Part shown: piece by piece, positions 25,412-34,447 of the stretch
How the letters are laid out: each line of letters opens with the position of its first letter
Position numbering within the stretch: the stretch's first letter is position 1
Source of the DNA: Planctomicrobium piriforme
GTDB lineage: Bacteria; Planctomycetota; Planctomycetia; Planctomycetales; Planctomycetaceae
Assembly: GCF_900113665.1 (NCBI RefSeq)
Contig: NZ_FOQD01000023.1
Coordinates: 24,473-88,472 of the forward strand
Direction: 5' to 3'
DNA length: 64,000 bases
Program-made: the position numbers and the translations under genes
The notes under the pieces: generated by a model
The model's input: the letters and a program-made list of their open reading frames with translations, nothing else
What the model was told of the DNA's origin: nothing
Database searches by the model: none

Positions 25412-25629
25412 GGCGGAAACTCAGCAGCCTTGGGGGCAGAAGACAGACGGCATGGCAACACGGGGCCGACAAGCCGACGCAGTCTCACCCGCTGGCAAGC
25501 CCGCTCGATTTGAATGTGTGTTGTCGACCCGTTGACCGCAGATATTCTAGTCCGTCGCCAAAAGAGTCCAACTGCACCGTATCGGGACGCGTCGCGATGA
25601 GACAGAAAGCCACAAAGCGGTCATCGGAA

Positions 25630-28551
25630 TTACCGGGCAGGACGCGAGATCGCGCCGGAAGAGCGTCCGGTCCCCAGAAACAGCGGCAGTCGCAGGGTCT
25701 GCCAGTTCACGCCGGCGTTCTGCAAGTCGCCGGAGGAACCGATGGCCGGGTTGTCGTCGCCTGAACGCAGTTCCAGGTCGGCCGGTTGCACGCCGTTCCA
25801 GTTCGACAGCTCCAGCGATTCCCGCAACACGATCAGGCTGTTCTGCGAGACGTCATCGGGATTCAGCCCCAACTGTTGCGGACTGTATTCCTGACCAGAC
25901 TCCGAGAGGAGCGAGGTCGAGGAATCGACGGTGCAGAACGGCCCGGTCAACTGGAAGAAGCTGCGATCGCGGCTGGCTTCGAGCTGCAGCGCCTGTCGCA
26001 ACAGTTCGTCGTCTTCGTGCCCGGAGATTTCGATGAGCGGCTGACCAGGCTGGTCGACGCGGAAGACGCTGCTGTTGATCCCCAGCTTGAGAAGGGGCAT
26101 CGATCCATGCTCGCCAGAGGTCGCCTTCAGCAGGCCATGACCGGCAACCGCCGTGACGTGGTCGAGATTGAGCGAGGTTACTCTGGCTGCATCCGGCTGC
26201 ATCGTCATCATGAATGAATTGGAGCCGTCGATCCGGAAGATCCACCCCGAAACCGCCAGCGCGGAGTTCTGCAAGGTGACGCTCAGCGGCGAGGCAGACT
26301 GCTGCACGATGAAGTCGAATTGCCCGCGGACAACGCTGTCGCGGAGTTCGATGACGTTCTGCCGGGTCATCATTCTGTCCGGCATCAGGTCGGCCAGTTC
26401 GTCGGCATCATCATCCGGCATCGAAACCACCGACGCCGCGATGTTGAAGGGATTGACGATGGTGAGCGACGCCCCATGCGCCGTCAGCCGCGACCCGTTG
26501 AGGAGCGTGACCATTGACCAGTCGACGATCGAGGCCGGATCAACCAGCATTTCGACGTCGAGGTCATAGAGTTCGAGCGCCCCCCGGGTGATGCGGATGA
26601 CTTCGGACGCCCGTGTGAGCCCTCCCATCATCTGCTGCTTGGCGAGATCGAACTTCAGCAACGGCCGGGCATCGCGGCCGGGCTGATACTCGCGACCGGG
26701 GCGAATGCGAATGCGTTTGTCGGTAATGGTCAGCGGTTCCTGGAGAACGAGCGCCGAGGCTGTTGGCTGAATCTCGATCGCCCAATTGTCTTTCGCCATT
26801 GCGACGGCGGCGGCCAATGTCGAACAGGGGAATCGTTCATCCGAAGCCGGGTTGACGACCAGGAACGGCTCGATGACGACAGGGAGAGCCGCGGCAGGCG
26901 TGCCTGTGGTCGTATTTCCTCGGACCATTTGCCCACTACCAGCGTTATTCGCGGCCTCCGGCGTCAGGCTCGGGGATTGACCATTGCCGACTGGTTTCTC
27001 AATCAGCGGCGGTGCGGAACTGTTGCCCAGCGGCGAAGTCATCCTTTCGGAAAACGGCGGCAGCGAACTGAGCAGCGGTTGATTCCACCATTCTTCCGGC
27101 GGACGCAGTCGCAGGTTTGGCGTGGGAATCGTTGTATTTGCGTCCTGCGCCACCGGCAATGGAGGCAATCCGCCTTCTCCGGCTCCAGAGCTAGCGGAAC
27201 CTGGCGAAACCAATCCACTGCCCACGGGCGTGGGAACTGCTGCGCCGGGCGGCGACGTACTCACGGCTATCGAAGGACCGAGCGTCTCAGGATTATTTAA
27301 CGGATACGGCGTCGGCGGAATTCTGGATTCCGTCCCCAGCGACGACGTCGGTGAAGCGTCATCGACGGCATTGGTTCGCGGAGAGAATCGCAGTCGATCG
27401 GCGAAGACCAGCACCAGCAGTAACAGTGCGACCGCGGTCCAGGTGGGAGTTCCTTCCCAGCGAGACTTCGGTTTCGCGAAGTGCCCGGATGACCAGATCA
27501 CGGAATCGGCCGGAGTCGCTTCCAGTCCCAGTGACTGCGCGACGGGAATCAGGTCGGCCATCAGATCATCCGGCGTGGCGTACCGTTCGTCCGGATTGCT
27601 CGCCATCATCTTCTGCACGATCCGCGCGAGCTGCGGGCTCACCAGCGCATTGCGCTCTGCAGGATCGGGCGGCACCGGGCGATGATGGTTCATCACCTTC
27701 TCGAACATCGTCCCACTGGGGTACGGCGGCGTGCCGGTCACCATGTGATAGAGAGAACAGCCGAGCGAATAGATGTCGCTGCGGACATCCACATTGCGGG
27801 CGTCGAGCGCCTGCTCGGGGGCGATGTAATCGAAGGTGCCGAGCGCGGTTCCGACCGTGGTCAATTCACGGGAGAGGCGCGAATCGGTATTGCGCGCCAA
27901 GCCGAGATCGACGAGTTTCGCGCGTCCGGAGGGAGAGACGATGATGTTCGAGGGCTTGATGTCGCGATGGACGACGTTATTGGCCGCAGTGTGCCGCAGG
28001 GCTTCGGCGATCTGCAGCGTGTAGCTCACTGCTTCACCGGGAGAGAGTCGCCCCTTCTGGCTGATCAGCGTGCGGATGTTGGTCCCGGAGACGAATTCGA
28101 ACGCGATGAAGTGGACCCGGGCTTCTTCATCGATGTAGTGAACGCGGGCGATGTTGTCGTGATCGAGTCGCGCGGCGGCTCGGGCTTCGTTCTGAAACCG
28201 CTGGACGGCGTCGGGGTCGTCGGAGTGTTCCGGCGAAAGCACCTTGAGGGCGACGACGCGGTCGAGCCGTTTGTCGATGGCGCGAAAGACGGCCCCCATT
28301 CCGCCGCGACCGATTCGTTCTTCGATCACGAAGTGACCGAGTTCCAGACCGATCACCGGAGGGAGCGCACCCGATTCCAGCACAGCACGGGGAGGGAACA
28401 GCCGCTCGATCAGCGTGAGGGCCTGCCTGCGGACGGAAGAGCGTTCGCCCCCTTCGGATGCCGGCGCATGCGCCGCCTGCGGCAAAGGTCGGACAAACGT
28501 CAACCCCTGCGCACTCGATCCGACCGTATGTTGAAATCCGAGTTCTGACAT
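25630..28551 (-). CDS. Membrane Ser/Thr protein kinase with exported beta-helix-like domain
   Basis: 973 residues from the ATG at 28551; a TTG at 28593 is the longer option. The cytoplasmic kinase domain (about 72-335) has IGRGGMGAVF (P-loop), Lys103 in VALKVL, VHRDIKPSN with Asp197, DLGLA in place of DFG, and IAPEQ. A TM segment follows (about 370-386, WTAVALLLLVLVFADRL), then a long Ser/Pro/Gly/Asn-rich linker and a 350-residue exported part with short beta strands (IRIRPGREYQ, ITRGALELYDLDVEML, VIELRDSVVRGQF), like a right-handed beta-helix. Hanks-type kinases phosphorylate cytoplasmic targets in response to outside signals; the exported part could bind a polysaccharide, which is inference. 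Confidence 0.9.
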   Translation of the reverse strand: MSELGFQHTVGSSAQGLTFVRPLPQAAHAPASEGGERSSVRRQALTLIERLFPPRAVLESGALPPVIGLELGHFVIEERIGRGGMGAVFRAIDKRLDRVVALKVLSPEHSDDPDAVQRFQNEARAAARLDHDNIARVHYIDEEARVHFIAFEFVSGTNIRTLISQKGRLSPGEAVSYTLQIAEALRHTAANNVVHRDIKPSNIIVSPSGRAKLVDLGLARNTDSRLSRELTTVGTALGTFDYIAPEQALDARNVDVRSDIYSLGCSLYHMVTGTPPYPSGTMFEKVMNHHRPVPPDPAERNALVSPQLARIVQKMMASNPDERYATPDDLMADLIPVAQSLGLEATPADSVIWSSGHFAKPKSRWEGTPTWTAVALLLLVLVFADRLRFSPRTNAVDDASPTSSLGTESRIPPTPYPLNNPETLGPSIAVSTSPPGAAVPTPVGSGLVSPGSASSGAGEGGLPPLPVAQDANTTIPTPNLRLRPPEEWWNQPLLSSLPPFSERMTSPLGNSSAPPLIEKPVGNGQSPSLTPEAANNAGSGQMVRGNTTTGTPAAALPVVIEPFLVVNPASDERFPCSTLAAAVAMAKDNWAIEIQPTASALVLQEPLTITDKRIRIRPGREYQPGRDARPLLKFDLAKQQMMGGLTRASEVIRITRGALELYDLDVEMLVDPASIVDWSMVTLLNGSRLTAHGASLTIVNPFNIAASVVSMPDDDADELADLMPDRMMTRQNVIELRDSVVRGQFDFIVQQSASPLSVTLQNSALAVSGWIFRIDGSNSFMMTMQPDAARVTSLNLDHVTAVAGHGLLKATSGEHGSMPLLKLGINSSVFRVDQPGQPLIEISGHEDDELLRQALQLEASRDRSFFQLTGPFCTVDSSTSLLSESGQEYSPQQLGLNPDDVSQNSLIVLRESLELSNWNGVQPADLELRSGDDNPAIGSSGDLQNAGVNWQTLRLPLFLGTGRSSGAISRPAR

Positions 28552-28758
28552 TTCGCGATGCCGCTGAAGGGCGTCTGGCTGCTCCTTCGTCAAAGAACCT
28601 CATGCGGCGTGGCGAGGTTCTCAGAAAACCGTAGACCTGAACTGTTTTTTATCAAATTGGGGCGGCTGCATGTGATCGAGACGCCGGAATCAAATTCACC
28701 GCGGCGAGGACCAGTTTACTGGAAGAACTCGCGGGGCCGGACTTTGCAGCGATTCTGC

Positions 28759-29076
28759 TCAGTCCATCTCCAGTTGATGTTTCACGTCGGTCTCGATGGA
28801 GGACAGCACGCGGAGGAGTTGATCGGTCACCTCCCGGGAAAACTTGCCCGAATTCAAAACCGTCTCCACACTGGTCCGGATCGACGCATCAGTAATCGCC
28901 CCCTGTTCGAGCGGATTCACCCCTTGCCGGGTCGTCCGACGCAGCAAATGGATTTTAGGAATCTGTCCCCGTTCGAGATGCTCGACCAGCTCGCGAACCA
29001 ACAGGTCTGCAGTGCTGAGTTTCTCCCGCAGTGTTTGCTGCGTGAGATCGTTTTTTGTGGGAAATGATTTTTGCAT
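28759..29076 (-). CDS. Small helical protein, unknown
   Basis: 105 residues starting MQKSFPTKNDL, with AGGG nine bases ahead of the ATG. It is predicted mostly helical (LTQQTLREKLSTADLLVRELVEHLERG, then TSVETVLNSGKFSREVTDQLLRVLSSIETDVKHQL). No membrane segment or known motif. Its downstream neighbour on the same strand is the large kinase gene; the 207-bp gap has no hairpin I can see. A substrate or adaptor role is possible but unsupported. Confidence 0.55.
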   Translation of the reverse strand: MQKSFPTKNDLTQQTLREKLSTADLLVRELVEHLERGQIPKIHLLRRTTRQGVNPLEQGAITDASIRTSVETVLNSGKFSREVTDQLLRVLSSIETDVKHQLEMD

Positions 29077-29376
29077 CCGCAGCCCTGCTTCAAGCGGATG
29101 ATGAACGTTCGCGGCTTTCGCACCGCGACATCGAATGCAACTACTGACAGAGTCGTGTTTCGAATGAACTCGCCTGACGCAGATTTGCGTCGAACCGTGA
29201 CATGCTCCATAGTGGTGCGACCACTCTGGATTGACTGGTTCTCAAGCGTGGTCCGCACGGTTGTTGCCGTGCTCGCAACTTGTCGATCAACCCGTGAATC
29301 AGAATCGAAGCTCCAGTTGTTCCGCTATTGTAACCTGTGATGTGGCGGAATCGTCAATCGCTTTCACTGAAAACCC

Positions 29377-30096
29377 ATGCGAATTCTCGTCCTCGCAGAC
29401 ATTCACTCGAACTGGGCCGCACTACGGGCAATGCCCACCGATTTCGACCGCTGCATCGTGCTCGGCGATCTCGTCGATTACGGCACGCAGCCGCTCCCGT
29501 GTCTCGACTGGGTCCAACGCCACGCCGACGCCTGTATTCGGGGCAATCATGATCACGCGGTCGCACAACGCGTGGCTGCGGTCGGCACCACTGGCTACCG
29601 GCGGCTCGCGGCTGCAACACGGCCGCTGCATTGGAAACTGCTCAACCCGCATCATTTGAAATATCTCGCGCGACTTCCGGTGACCGCGTATTTTCGCGCC
29701 GAGGAGACGAGCCTGTTCCTCATTCACGCGACTCCCCGCGATCCGATGGACGAATATCTCACCACCGATGTCGAAGGCTGGCGGCAGCGGTTGACCGATG
29801 TGGAAGCCGGACTCGTCTGCGTCGGCCATTCCCATATCCCATTTCATCTCGATCTGGGGAACATTCAGGTGCTCAACCCCGGCAGCGTCGGCCAACCCCG
29901 CGACGGCGACTGGCGGGCGAGTTACGCACTCATCGAAGACGGCCAGATTTCACTGCATCGCGTGGAGTACGATCTCGATGCCGCCGTGAAACAGGTGCGT
30001 GAATCCGGCATCCCCGGCTGGGCAGTCGAACTCTCGGAAGCTGTCCTGCGGTCCGGCGGCGCATTGTCGCGAGAAGAAATGAATGCCTTTGTATAG
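29377..30096 (+). CDS. Calcineurin-like metallophosphoesterase (YfcE type)
   Basis: 239 residues. Metal-binding motifs: LVLADIHSNWAAL (D-x-H), VLGDLVDYG (GDxxD), CIRGNHDHA (GNHD), LIHATPRD and VCVGHSHIPF (GHSH), followed by VLNPGSVGQPRDG. These are the seven-ligand di-metal sites of YfcE/MJ0936-type phosphodiesterases, which hydrolyse small phosphodiesters or nucleotides. The start ATG is close behind an AT-rich stretch; no strong ribosome-binding site is visible. Confidence 0.92.
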   Translation: MRILVLADIHSNWAALRAMPTDFDRCIVLGDLVDYGTQPLPCLDWVQRHADACIRGNHDHAVAQRVAAVGTTGYRRLAAATRPLHWKLLNPHHLKYLARLPVTAYFRAEETSLFLIHATPRDPMDEYLTTDVEGWRQRLTDVEAGLVCVGHSHIPFHLDLGNIQVLNPGSVGQPRDGDWRASYALIEDGQISLHRVEYDLDAAVKQVRESGIPGWAVELSEAVLRSGGALSREEMNAFV

Positions 30097-30128
30097 GCAC
30101 GCTGAGCTTGCAATGGCGGCGGCCTCTC

Positions 30129-30168
30129 GAAATCCGAAGCACGAAATCTCAAATCCGAAACAAATTCC
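30129..30168. repeat. AT-rich dispersed repeat (AAATCCGAAGCACGAAAT family), copy 2
   Basis: A 40-bp stretch related to one arm of the long inverted repeat at 11583-11715 and to 39886-39942. It lies in the 200-bp spacer between the phosphoesterase and OleD-like genes. Confidence 0.8.
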
Positions 30169-30309
30169 AGGGAGGGCCAAGAGGATAAGGAAGAGGGGAC
30201 AGCTTGCTGATCCAATCTTTCCCCACTTGCCGTTCCCTCATTTTGTCCTCTCGTCCCGTTGTGACATCTTTCAGCGTCACGTCACTCTTCAAAAATGGAA
30301 ATCATGTCG

Positions 30310-31353
30310 ATGCGGGCACTGGTGACGGGGGGGGGCGGGTTCCTGGGGCGATACATCGTCGAGCAACTGCAGGCGCGGGGGGATCAGGTTCGGATCTTTG
30401 CGCGGGGCTCTTATCCTGAGCTGGAGCAATCAGGCGTCGAAGTGCATCAGGGAGACCTGCGCGATGCCGCGGCGGTGAACTCCGCCGTGCAGGGAATGGA
30501 CGCCGTCTTTCATGTCGCGGCGGTGCCTGGCATCTGGGGACCGTGGTCGAAGTATTACGAGATCAACACGCTCGGCACGCGGCATGTGATTGCCGCTTGT
30601 CTGGCCCAGCGCGTGCCGCGACTCGTTTACACCAGTTCACCGAGCGTCGTCTACGACGGTCATGCACACCTGAACGCGGACGAGTCGCTGCCGTACCCTG
30701 CCAGCTACCTGTGCTATTATCCCCACTCGAAAGCGATTGCCGAACAGGAAGTCCTGACCGCCAATGGGCAACAAGGGCTGCTCACCGTTTCGCTGCGGCC
30801 GCACCTCATCTGGGGCCCGCGGGACAATCATCTCATCCCACGACTGGTGCAACGCGCTCAGGCGGGGCGTCTGGTGCGGATCGGGGATGGCAGCAATTTG
30901 ATTTCGATGTCCTACGTCGAGAACGCTGCTGCTGCGCATCTGCAGGCACACGACGCACTGACCACGACTCAGGCGTGTGCCGGTCAGGCGTATTTCATCA
31001 ACGAGCCAGAACCAGTGCGGCTCTGGGACTGGGTGAATGAGATTCTAGTACTGGGAAATCTGCCGCCGGTGCGGCGCGCGCTGCCAGCGACGGCCGCCTG
31101 GGGTCTGGGGCTGATGTGTGAAGCAGTGTACAAGACGCTGGGACGAGAGTCCGAACCTCCGATGACCCGATTTCTGGCATCGCAGCTCAGCCAGTCCCAC
31201 ACCTATTCCGTCGCACGGGCACAGCGCGACTTCGGGTACGCCCCGCAGATCGATTACGCGGAAGCGATGCGGCGTCTGAGGCCGCTGGTGAAGACTCTGA
31301 CGGGGGACAAAAAAGAAAGCGACCCCGACGCTTTGAAGCGTCCGGGTCGCTGA
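30310..31353 (+). CDS. NAD(P)-dependent reductase of the OleD/3-beta-HSD family
   Basis: 347 residues from the ATG at 30310 (MRALVTGGGGFLGR); two upstream ATGs at 30295 and 30304 are possible. Rossmann glycine motif TGGGGFLG, then GDLRD, VFHVAAVPGIWGPW, VYTSSPSVVYDG, and the catalytic YYPHSK (Tyr and Lys four apart) with SLRPHLIWGP. The pattern closely follows OleD, which reduces 2-alkyl-3-ketoacids in hydrocarbon (olefin) synthesis, but no oleABC genes are nearby, so another steroid-like or lipid keto substrate is possible. Its last 14 residues are encoded by the terminator of the opposing bacterioferritin gene. Confidence 0.85.
   Translation: MRALVTGGGGFLGRYIVEQLQARGDQVRIFARGSYPELEQSGVEVHQGDLRDAAAVNSAVQGMDAVFHVAAVPGIWGPWSKYYEINTLGTRHVIAACLAQRVPRLVYTSSPSVVYDGHAHLNADESLPYPASYLCYYPHSKAIAEQEVLTANGQQGLLTVSLRPHLIWGPRDNHLIPRLVQRAQAGRLVRIGDGSNLISMSYVENAAAAHLQAHDALTTTQACAGQAYFINEPEPVRLWDWVNEILVLGNLPPVRRALPATAAWGLGLMCEAVYKTLGRESEPPMTRFLASQLSQSHTYSVARAQRDFGYAPQIDYAEAMRRLRPLVKTLTGDKKESDPDALKRPGR
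31318..31351 (-). terminator. Terminator of the bacterioferritin gene, inside the 3' end of the opposing gene
   Basis: A ~16-bp near-perfect stem (left AGCGACCCCGACGCTTT, right AAGCGTCCGGGTCGCT). On the minus strand it is followed by TTTCTTTTTTG, a good U-run, 22 bp after the bacterioferritin stop. The same bases code for the C-terminal SDPDALKRPGR of the OleD-like protein. Confidence 0.8.
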
Positions 31354-31372
31354 ATGTCACCTGGAATTCAGG

Positions 31373-31858
31373 TCAGTGGTCGGTATTGCCTTCGCCGATC
31401 TGCGAGAGCATGTAGTTAGGCATGCCCATCTTCGCGATCAGGTCGAGCTGGGCTTCGATCCAGTCGATGCTGTCTTCCGACTCGCGGATGATCTGCTCCA
31501 TGATCTCGCGGCTGGCGGCGTCTTTGTCCTCACGGGCAATTTCGCAGCCTGCGTTGTAGGTCTTCGAGGCGTTCGTCTCGAGAGCCAGGGCGTTTTCCAG
31601 TTGCTCTTTCACATCGGCGCCGACGCGGATCACGTCGTAACGGGCAATTTCCGGAACCCCTTCCAGGAAGATGATCCGGTCGATGAGCAGCTCCGCGTGC
31701 TTCATTTCATCGATCGACTCGTGGTAGTGGTGCTGGGCCAGCCGGATGAGGCCCCAGTTCTTGCACATTTTCGCCTGCACGAAATACTGGTTGATGGCCG
31801 TCAATTCGATTGTCAGGCCGGCATTCAAAGCATCGATAACGCGCTGGCTACCCTTCAT
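31373..31858 (-). CDS. bfr: Bacterioferritin with altered ferroxidase centre
   Basis: 161 residues from the ATG at 31858, exactly in register with E. coli Bfr. It keeps Glu18, Glu51, His54 and Glu94 of the di-iron site and Met52, the heme ligand (HESIDEMKHAE). The fourth helix reads IIRESEDSIDW where E. coli has ILRDEEGHIDW, so Glu127 and His130 are both Ser. Bacterioferritin forms 24-subunit shells that store iron as ferric mineral. In some bacteria a heme-binding subunit with a defective ferroxidase site pairs with a second active subunit; this protein resembles that heme-binding type. No second bfr gene lies in the window. Confidence 0.93.
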   Translation of the reverse strand: MKGSQRVIDALNAGLTIELTAINQYFVQAKMCKNWGLIRLAQHHYHESIDEMKHAELLIDRIIFLEGVPEIARYDVIRVGADVKEQLENALALETNASKTYNAGCEIAREDKDAASREIMEQIIRESEDSIDWIEAQLDLIAKMGMPNYMLSQIGEGNTDH

Positions 31859-32016
31859 ATTCCGTGCGACTCCACAATGTGTCTGTAAGATGTTGAAGCG
31901 AGTGAGCGTTGATTTTAGATGGCTGCACGTCAATCAGCCACCTGCGGACGGCATTCGTCCGGGAATTCAACGGAATTGACACCCGATACGCGGCTGAGAC
32001 GTGATCTCAGTCTTGA

Positions 32017-32130
32017 AGTTTTCAGTTTTCAGTCATCAGTTTTCAGTTCAGACCGGGCCGGGAATTGAAACACAAGTCGGGATCATTCCAGATGTTTCAA
32101 ACTGATCACTGAAAACTGACGACCTGAAAC
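32017..32130. repeat. Dispersed palindromic repeat (CAGTTTTCAGTT family), copy B
   Basis: Left arm AAGTTTTCAGTTTTCAGTC, right arm CACTGAAAACTGACGACCTG, core AATTGAAACACAAGTCGG and GATGTTTCAAACTGATC. It matches copies A (reversed) and C throughout. It occupies about a third of the 329-bp gene-free spacer 31859-32187; nothing else is seen there. Confidence 0.9.
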
Positions 32131-32187
32131 GACTTTCAGCAGTCTGCCCTCCGAACCAGGCTTTTGCCCGAGAACTTCGTCGCCTCA

Positions 32188-32904
32188 ATGTGGACTTCTC
32201 TTCAAATTGCCGGACGGCCTGCGGATGTCTTTGTGCCGAAAGACCGCACTGCCGCGCCGGGTGCCGTCATTTTTCTGCACGGGCACGCAGCGGAATCGCT
32301 CGGGACGCATGAGGCGTTCACGCGGGCGTTTGAAACCTGGCAATTGCCCGTCGTCTGTCCGATGATTCCCGGCTGCTGGTGGCTGGATCGGGTGATGCCG
32401 CAGTTCGATGCCGTCCAGACGCCGCTCGACTATGTCACGACCTCCATCGTGGACTGGGTGCGGACGGAATGGGGAATTGAACCTCCCCATGTGGCCCTGC
32501 TGGGAGTCAGCACCGGGGGACAGGGGGTGTTGCAGATCGCCTACCGGCAGGCGATGCGGTATCCGGTGGTCGCGGCAATTTCACCGGCGATCGATTTTGA
32601 TCGCATTTACGGGCGGGGATTTGGGGTCGAGGATCTGTTTCCGGATGCCGAAACGGCGCGGCAAGAGACGGCGGTGTTGCGCATTCATCCTCTCAACTGG
32701 CCGAAGGCGCAGTTCTTCTGCAGCGATCCGCTCGACGCGAACTGGCACGAGGGAGCGCAGCGGCTGTCGAGCAAGCTGTCGTCGTCCGGCATTTTGCACA
32801 CGAGTGACCTCACAACATCGCACGGCGGCCACGGCTGGCCGTACTTCGAGGCGATGGCCGAAACCGCGGTGGCGTTTGTGGCGAAGGGCCTCAAGCGGGT
32901 GTGA
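32188..32904 (+). CDS. Alpha/beta-hydrolase, dienelactone/esterase-like
   Basis: 238 residues from the ATG at 32188; a TTG at 32164 would add eight residues. FLHGHAAES gives the oxyanion-hole region after a strand (GAVIFLHGH), and the nucleophile elbow is ALLGVSTGGQGVLQ (Ser in GxSxGG). Asp in SDPLDANWHE and His in HGGHGWPYFEAM complete a plausible triad. It is likely an esterase acting in the cytoplasm, with no signal peptide. The substrate is unknown. Confidence 0.85.
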   Translation: MWTSLQIAGRPADVFVPKDRTAAPGAVIFLHGHAAESLGTHEAFTRAFETWQLPVVCPMIPGCWWLDRVMPQFDAVQTPLDYVTTSIVDWVRTEWGIEPPHVALLGVSTGGQGVLQIAYRQAMRYPVVAAISPAIDFDRIYGRGFGVEDLFPDAETARQETAVLRIHPLNWPKAQFFCSDPLDANWHEGAQRLSSKLSSSGILHTSDLTTSHGGHGWPYFEAMAETAVAFVAKGLKRV

Positions 32905-33048
32905 TTTCGCGCCGTGCTCGTCGCAGCTTGCCTTAGGCGGACCAGCTGCGGATGATGAAAGTCGCCGTGCGGCACGACAGTCTGTTTGCCGTTGCGGCCC
33001 GATCACTTCTGCTGAAGATTTCTCCGCCTGAACTGGAAGAGGCCTCGC

Positions 33049-34260
33049 ATGTCCCGAGTCTGGATGTCGCTCGGAGTTCTCGCCGCGGCGCTGCATCTGT
33101 TTTCGCCTGCGGCCTTCGCCCAAAGTACTCCGCCACAGGTGTACACGTCGAAATCGTTTCAGGTGATGACCGATCTGCCGCCTGATCAGGCCAAGGAGCT
33201 GATGGAGAAACTGGAGACGATGGTGAAACTGGTCTCGGCGTACTACGGCAGCCCGTGCCGCAAGCCGATTCGGATGTACGTCGTCGACAAATTGTCGAAC
33301 TGGCCGGCAGAAGAATTGCAGCAGATGCCGGCCGATGGTCAGGCGGCGATTCGCAACGGCGCCGGTGTGACGTTGACCACGACTCGCGGCATTCTGGGCG
33401 GCCCGAAGCTGGATGCGGATGCGGTCGTGTATGCGGTGGCGGATCACGGGACCGCACAACACGAAGCGGTGCATGCCTACTGCGGAATTACATTCGGCGA
33501 GACAGGCCCGGTCTGGTACTCCGAAGGGATGGCGGAAGTCGGCCAGTATTTTCGACCGAATGAAAAGGGAGTCAACGCGGCCGACTACGTCATCGACTAT
33601 CTGACGTCGCGGGCGCCGAAGCCGCTGATGGAGATCGTGAACAACCCGCTCGAAACGACCGGCGACTCCTGGCAGAACTATGCGTGGCGCTGGGCGGTGT
33701 GTCATCTGCTGGGGTACAACACGAACTACGCGCCGCGGTTCAAGCCGCTCGGACTCTCTCTGCTCGCTGGCAACGACACCAGTTTTCAAAATGTGTACGG
33801 CGCACAAATTCCAGAAATTGATTTCGAGTACAGATTGTTTTTGAAAAATCTCGCGCCGGGCTACCGCTGCGACCTCTGCAGTTGGGACTGGAACACGCGC
33901 TTCAAGGCGGTGACGGGTTCGACGCAAGTGGTCGCGAAGGTCGATGCGCAGCGCGGCTGGCAACCATCGCGCGGGCTCGTGAAGGCGAACACATCGTACC
34001 AGTCCGCAGCGACAGGAGAGTGGAGTACGGCGCCAGGAGCTGATGCTGTTTCAGTCGCTGGTGATGCACAGGGTCACGGCACGCTGATGGGCATCGTGTT
34101 CGATGACTACGCGCTCAGTGAACCGTTCGTGATTGGGGACGCGAGGACGTTCACGGTTCCCAAAGATGGACAACTGTTTCTGCGCTGCCGCGACGACTGG
34201 GGCGCGATCGCCGACAACAAGGGAACGGTGTCGGTGCGGATCAAGCTGGCAGGCCAGTGA
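33049..34260 (+). CDS. Secreted gluzincin-like zinc protease with C-terminal beta-sandwich
   Basis: 403 residues: signal peptide (1-24, VLAAALHLFSPAAFAQ), then a metallopeptidase-like domain with His138-Glu139...His142 (AQHEAVHAYCG) and a downstream Glu159 in WYSEGMAEVGQ, which is the HExxH...E pattern of gluzincins. A third part (about 290-400) is beta-rich with GTVSVRI and DWGAIADNKG at its end, like PA-IL-lectin or PPC-type domains common in exported planctomycete proteins. The role would be extracellular peptide hydrolysis, unproven. A close relative of DUF1570 proteins by pattern. Confidence 0.8.
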   Translation: MSRVWMSLGVLAAALHLFSPAAFAQSTPPQVYTSKSFQVMTDLPPDQAKELMEKLETMVKLVSAYYGSPCRKPIRMYVVDKLSNWPAEELQQMPADGQAAIRNGAGVTLTTTRGILGGPKLDADAVVYAVADHGTAQHEAVHAYCGITFGETGPVWYSEGMAEVGQYFRPNEKGVNAADYVIDYLTSRAPKPLMEIVNNPLETTGDSWQNYAWRWAVCHLLGYNTNYAPRFKPLGLSLLAGNDTSFQNVYGAQIPEIDFEYRLFLKNLAPGYRCDLCSWDWNTRFKAVTGSTQVVAKVDAQRGWQPSRGLVKANTSYQSAATGEWSTAPGADAVSVAGDAQGHGTLMGIVFDDYALSEPFVIGDARTFTVPKDGQLFLRCRDDWGAIADNKGTVSVRIKLAGQ

Positions 34261-34381
34261 AGCGGCTTTGCGGTCCCTCGCGGCCAAAGCGTTTGGTCAA
34301 TGAAATTGCAGGGAATCAGGCGAGCAAGCGTGCGGCTCTGTGAGCAGGGGGCAGAGCGAAAAATCAGGCCATCAAAAGCAA

Positions 34382-34414
34382 AACGGGCAAACCGGTGTGA
34401 CCGATTTGCCCGTT
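34382..34414 (-). terminator. Terminator of the H1-like peptide gene
   Basis: A 15-bp stem with one mismatch (34382-34396 and 34400-34414) and a 3-nt loop. On the minus strand it is followed by TTTTGCTTTTG. It lies 33 bp after the stop of the small Lys-rich gene and shows that this is a separate transcription unit. Confidence 0.75.
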
Positions 34415-34447
34415 GAGTTTCATGCAGCACAGTTGCAAGCAACCGTG

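Noticed and set aside
32581..33963. 460-codon minus-strand frame
   Set aside because: Antisense to the hydrolase and the gluzincin-like gene, both of which have clear motifs on the plus strand.
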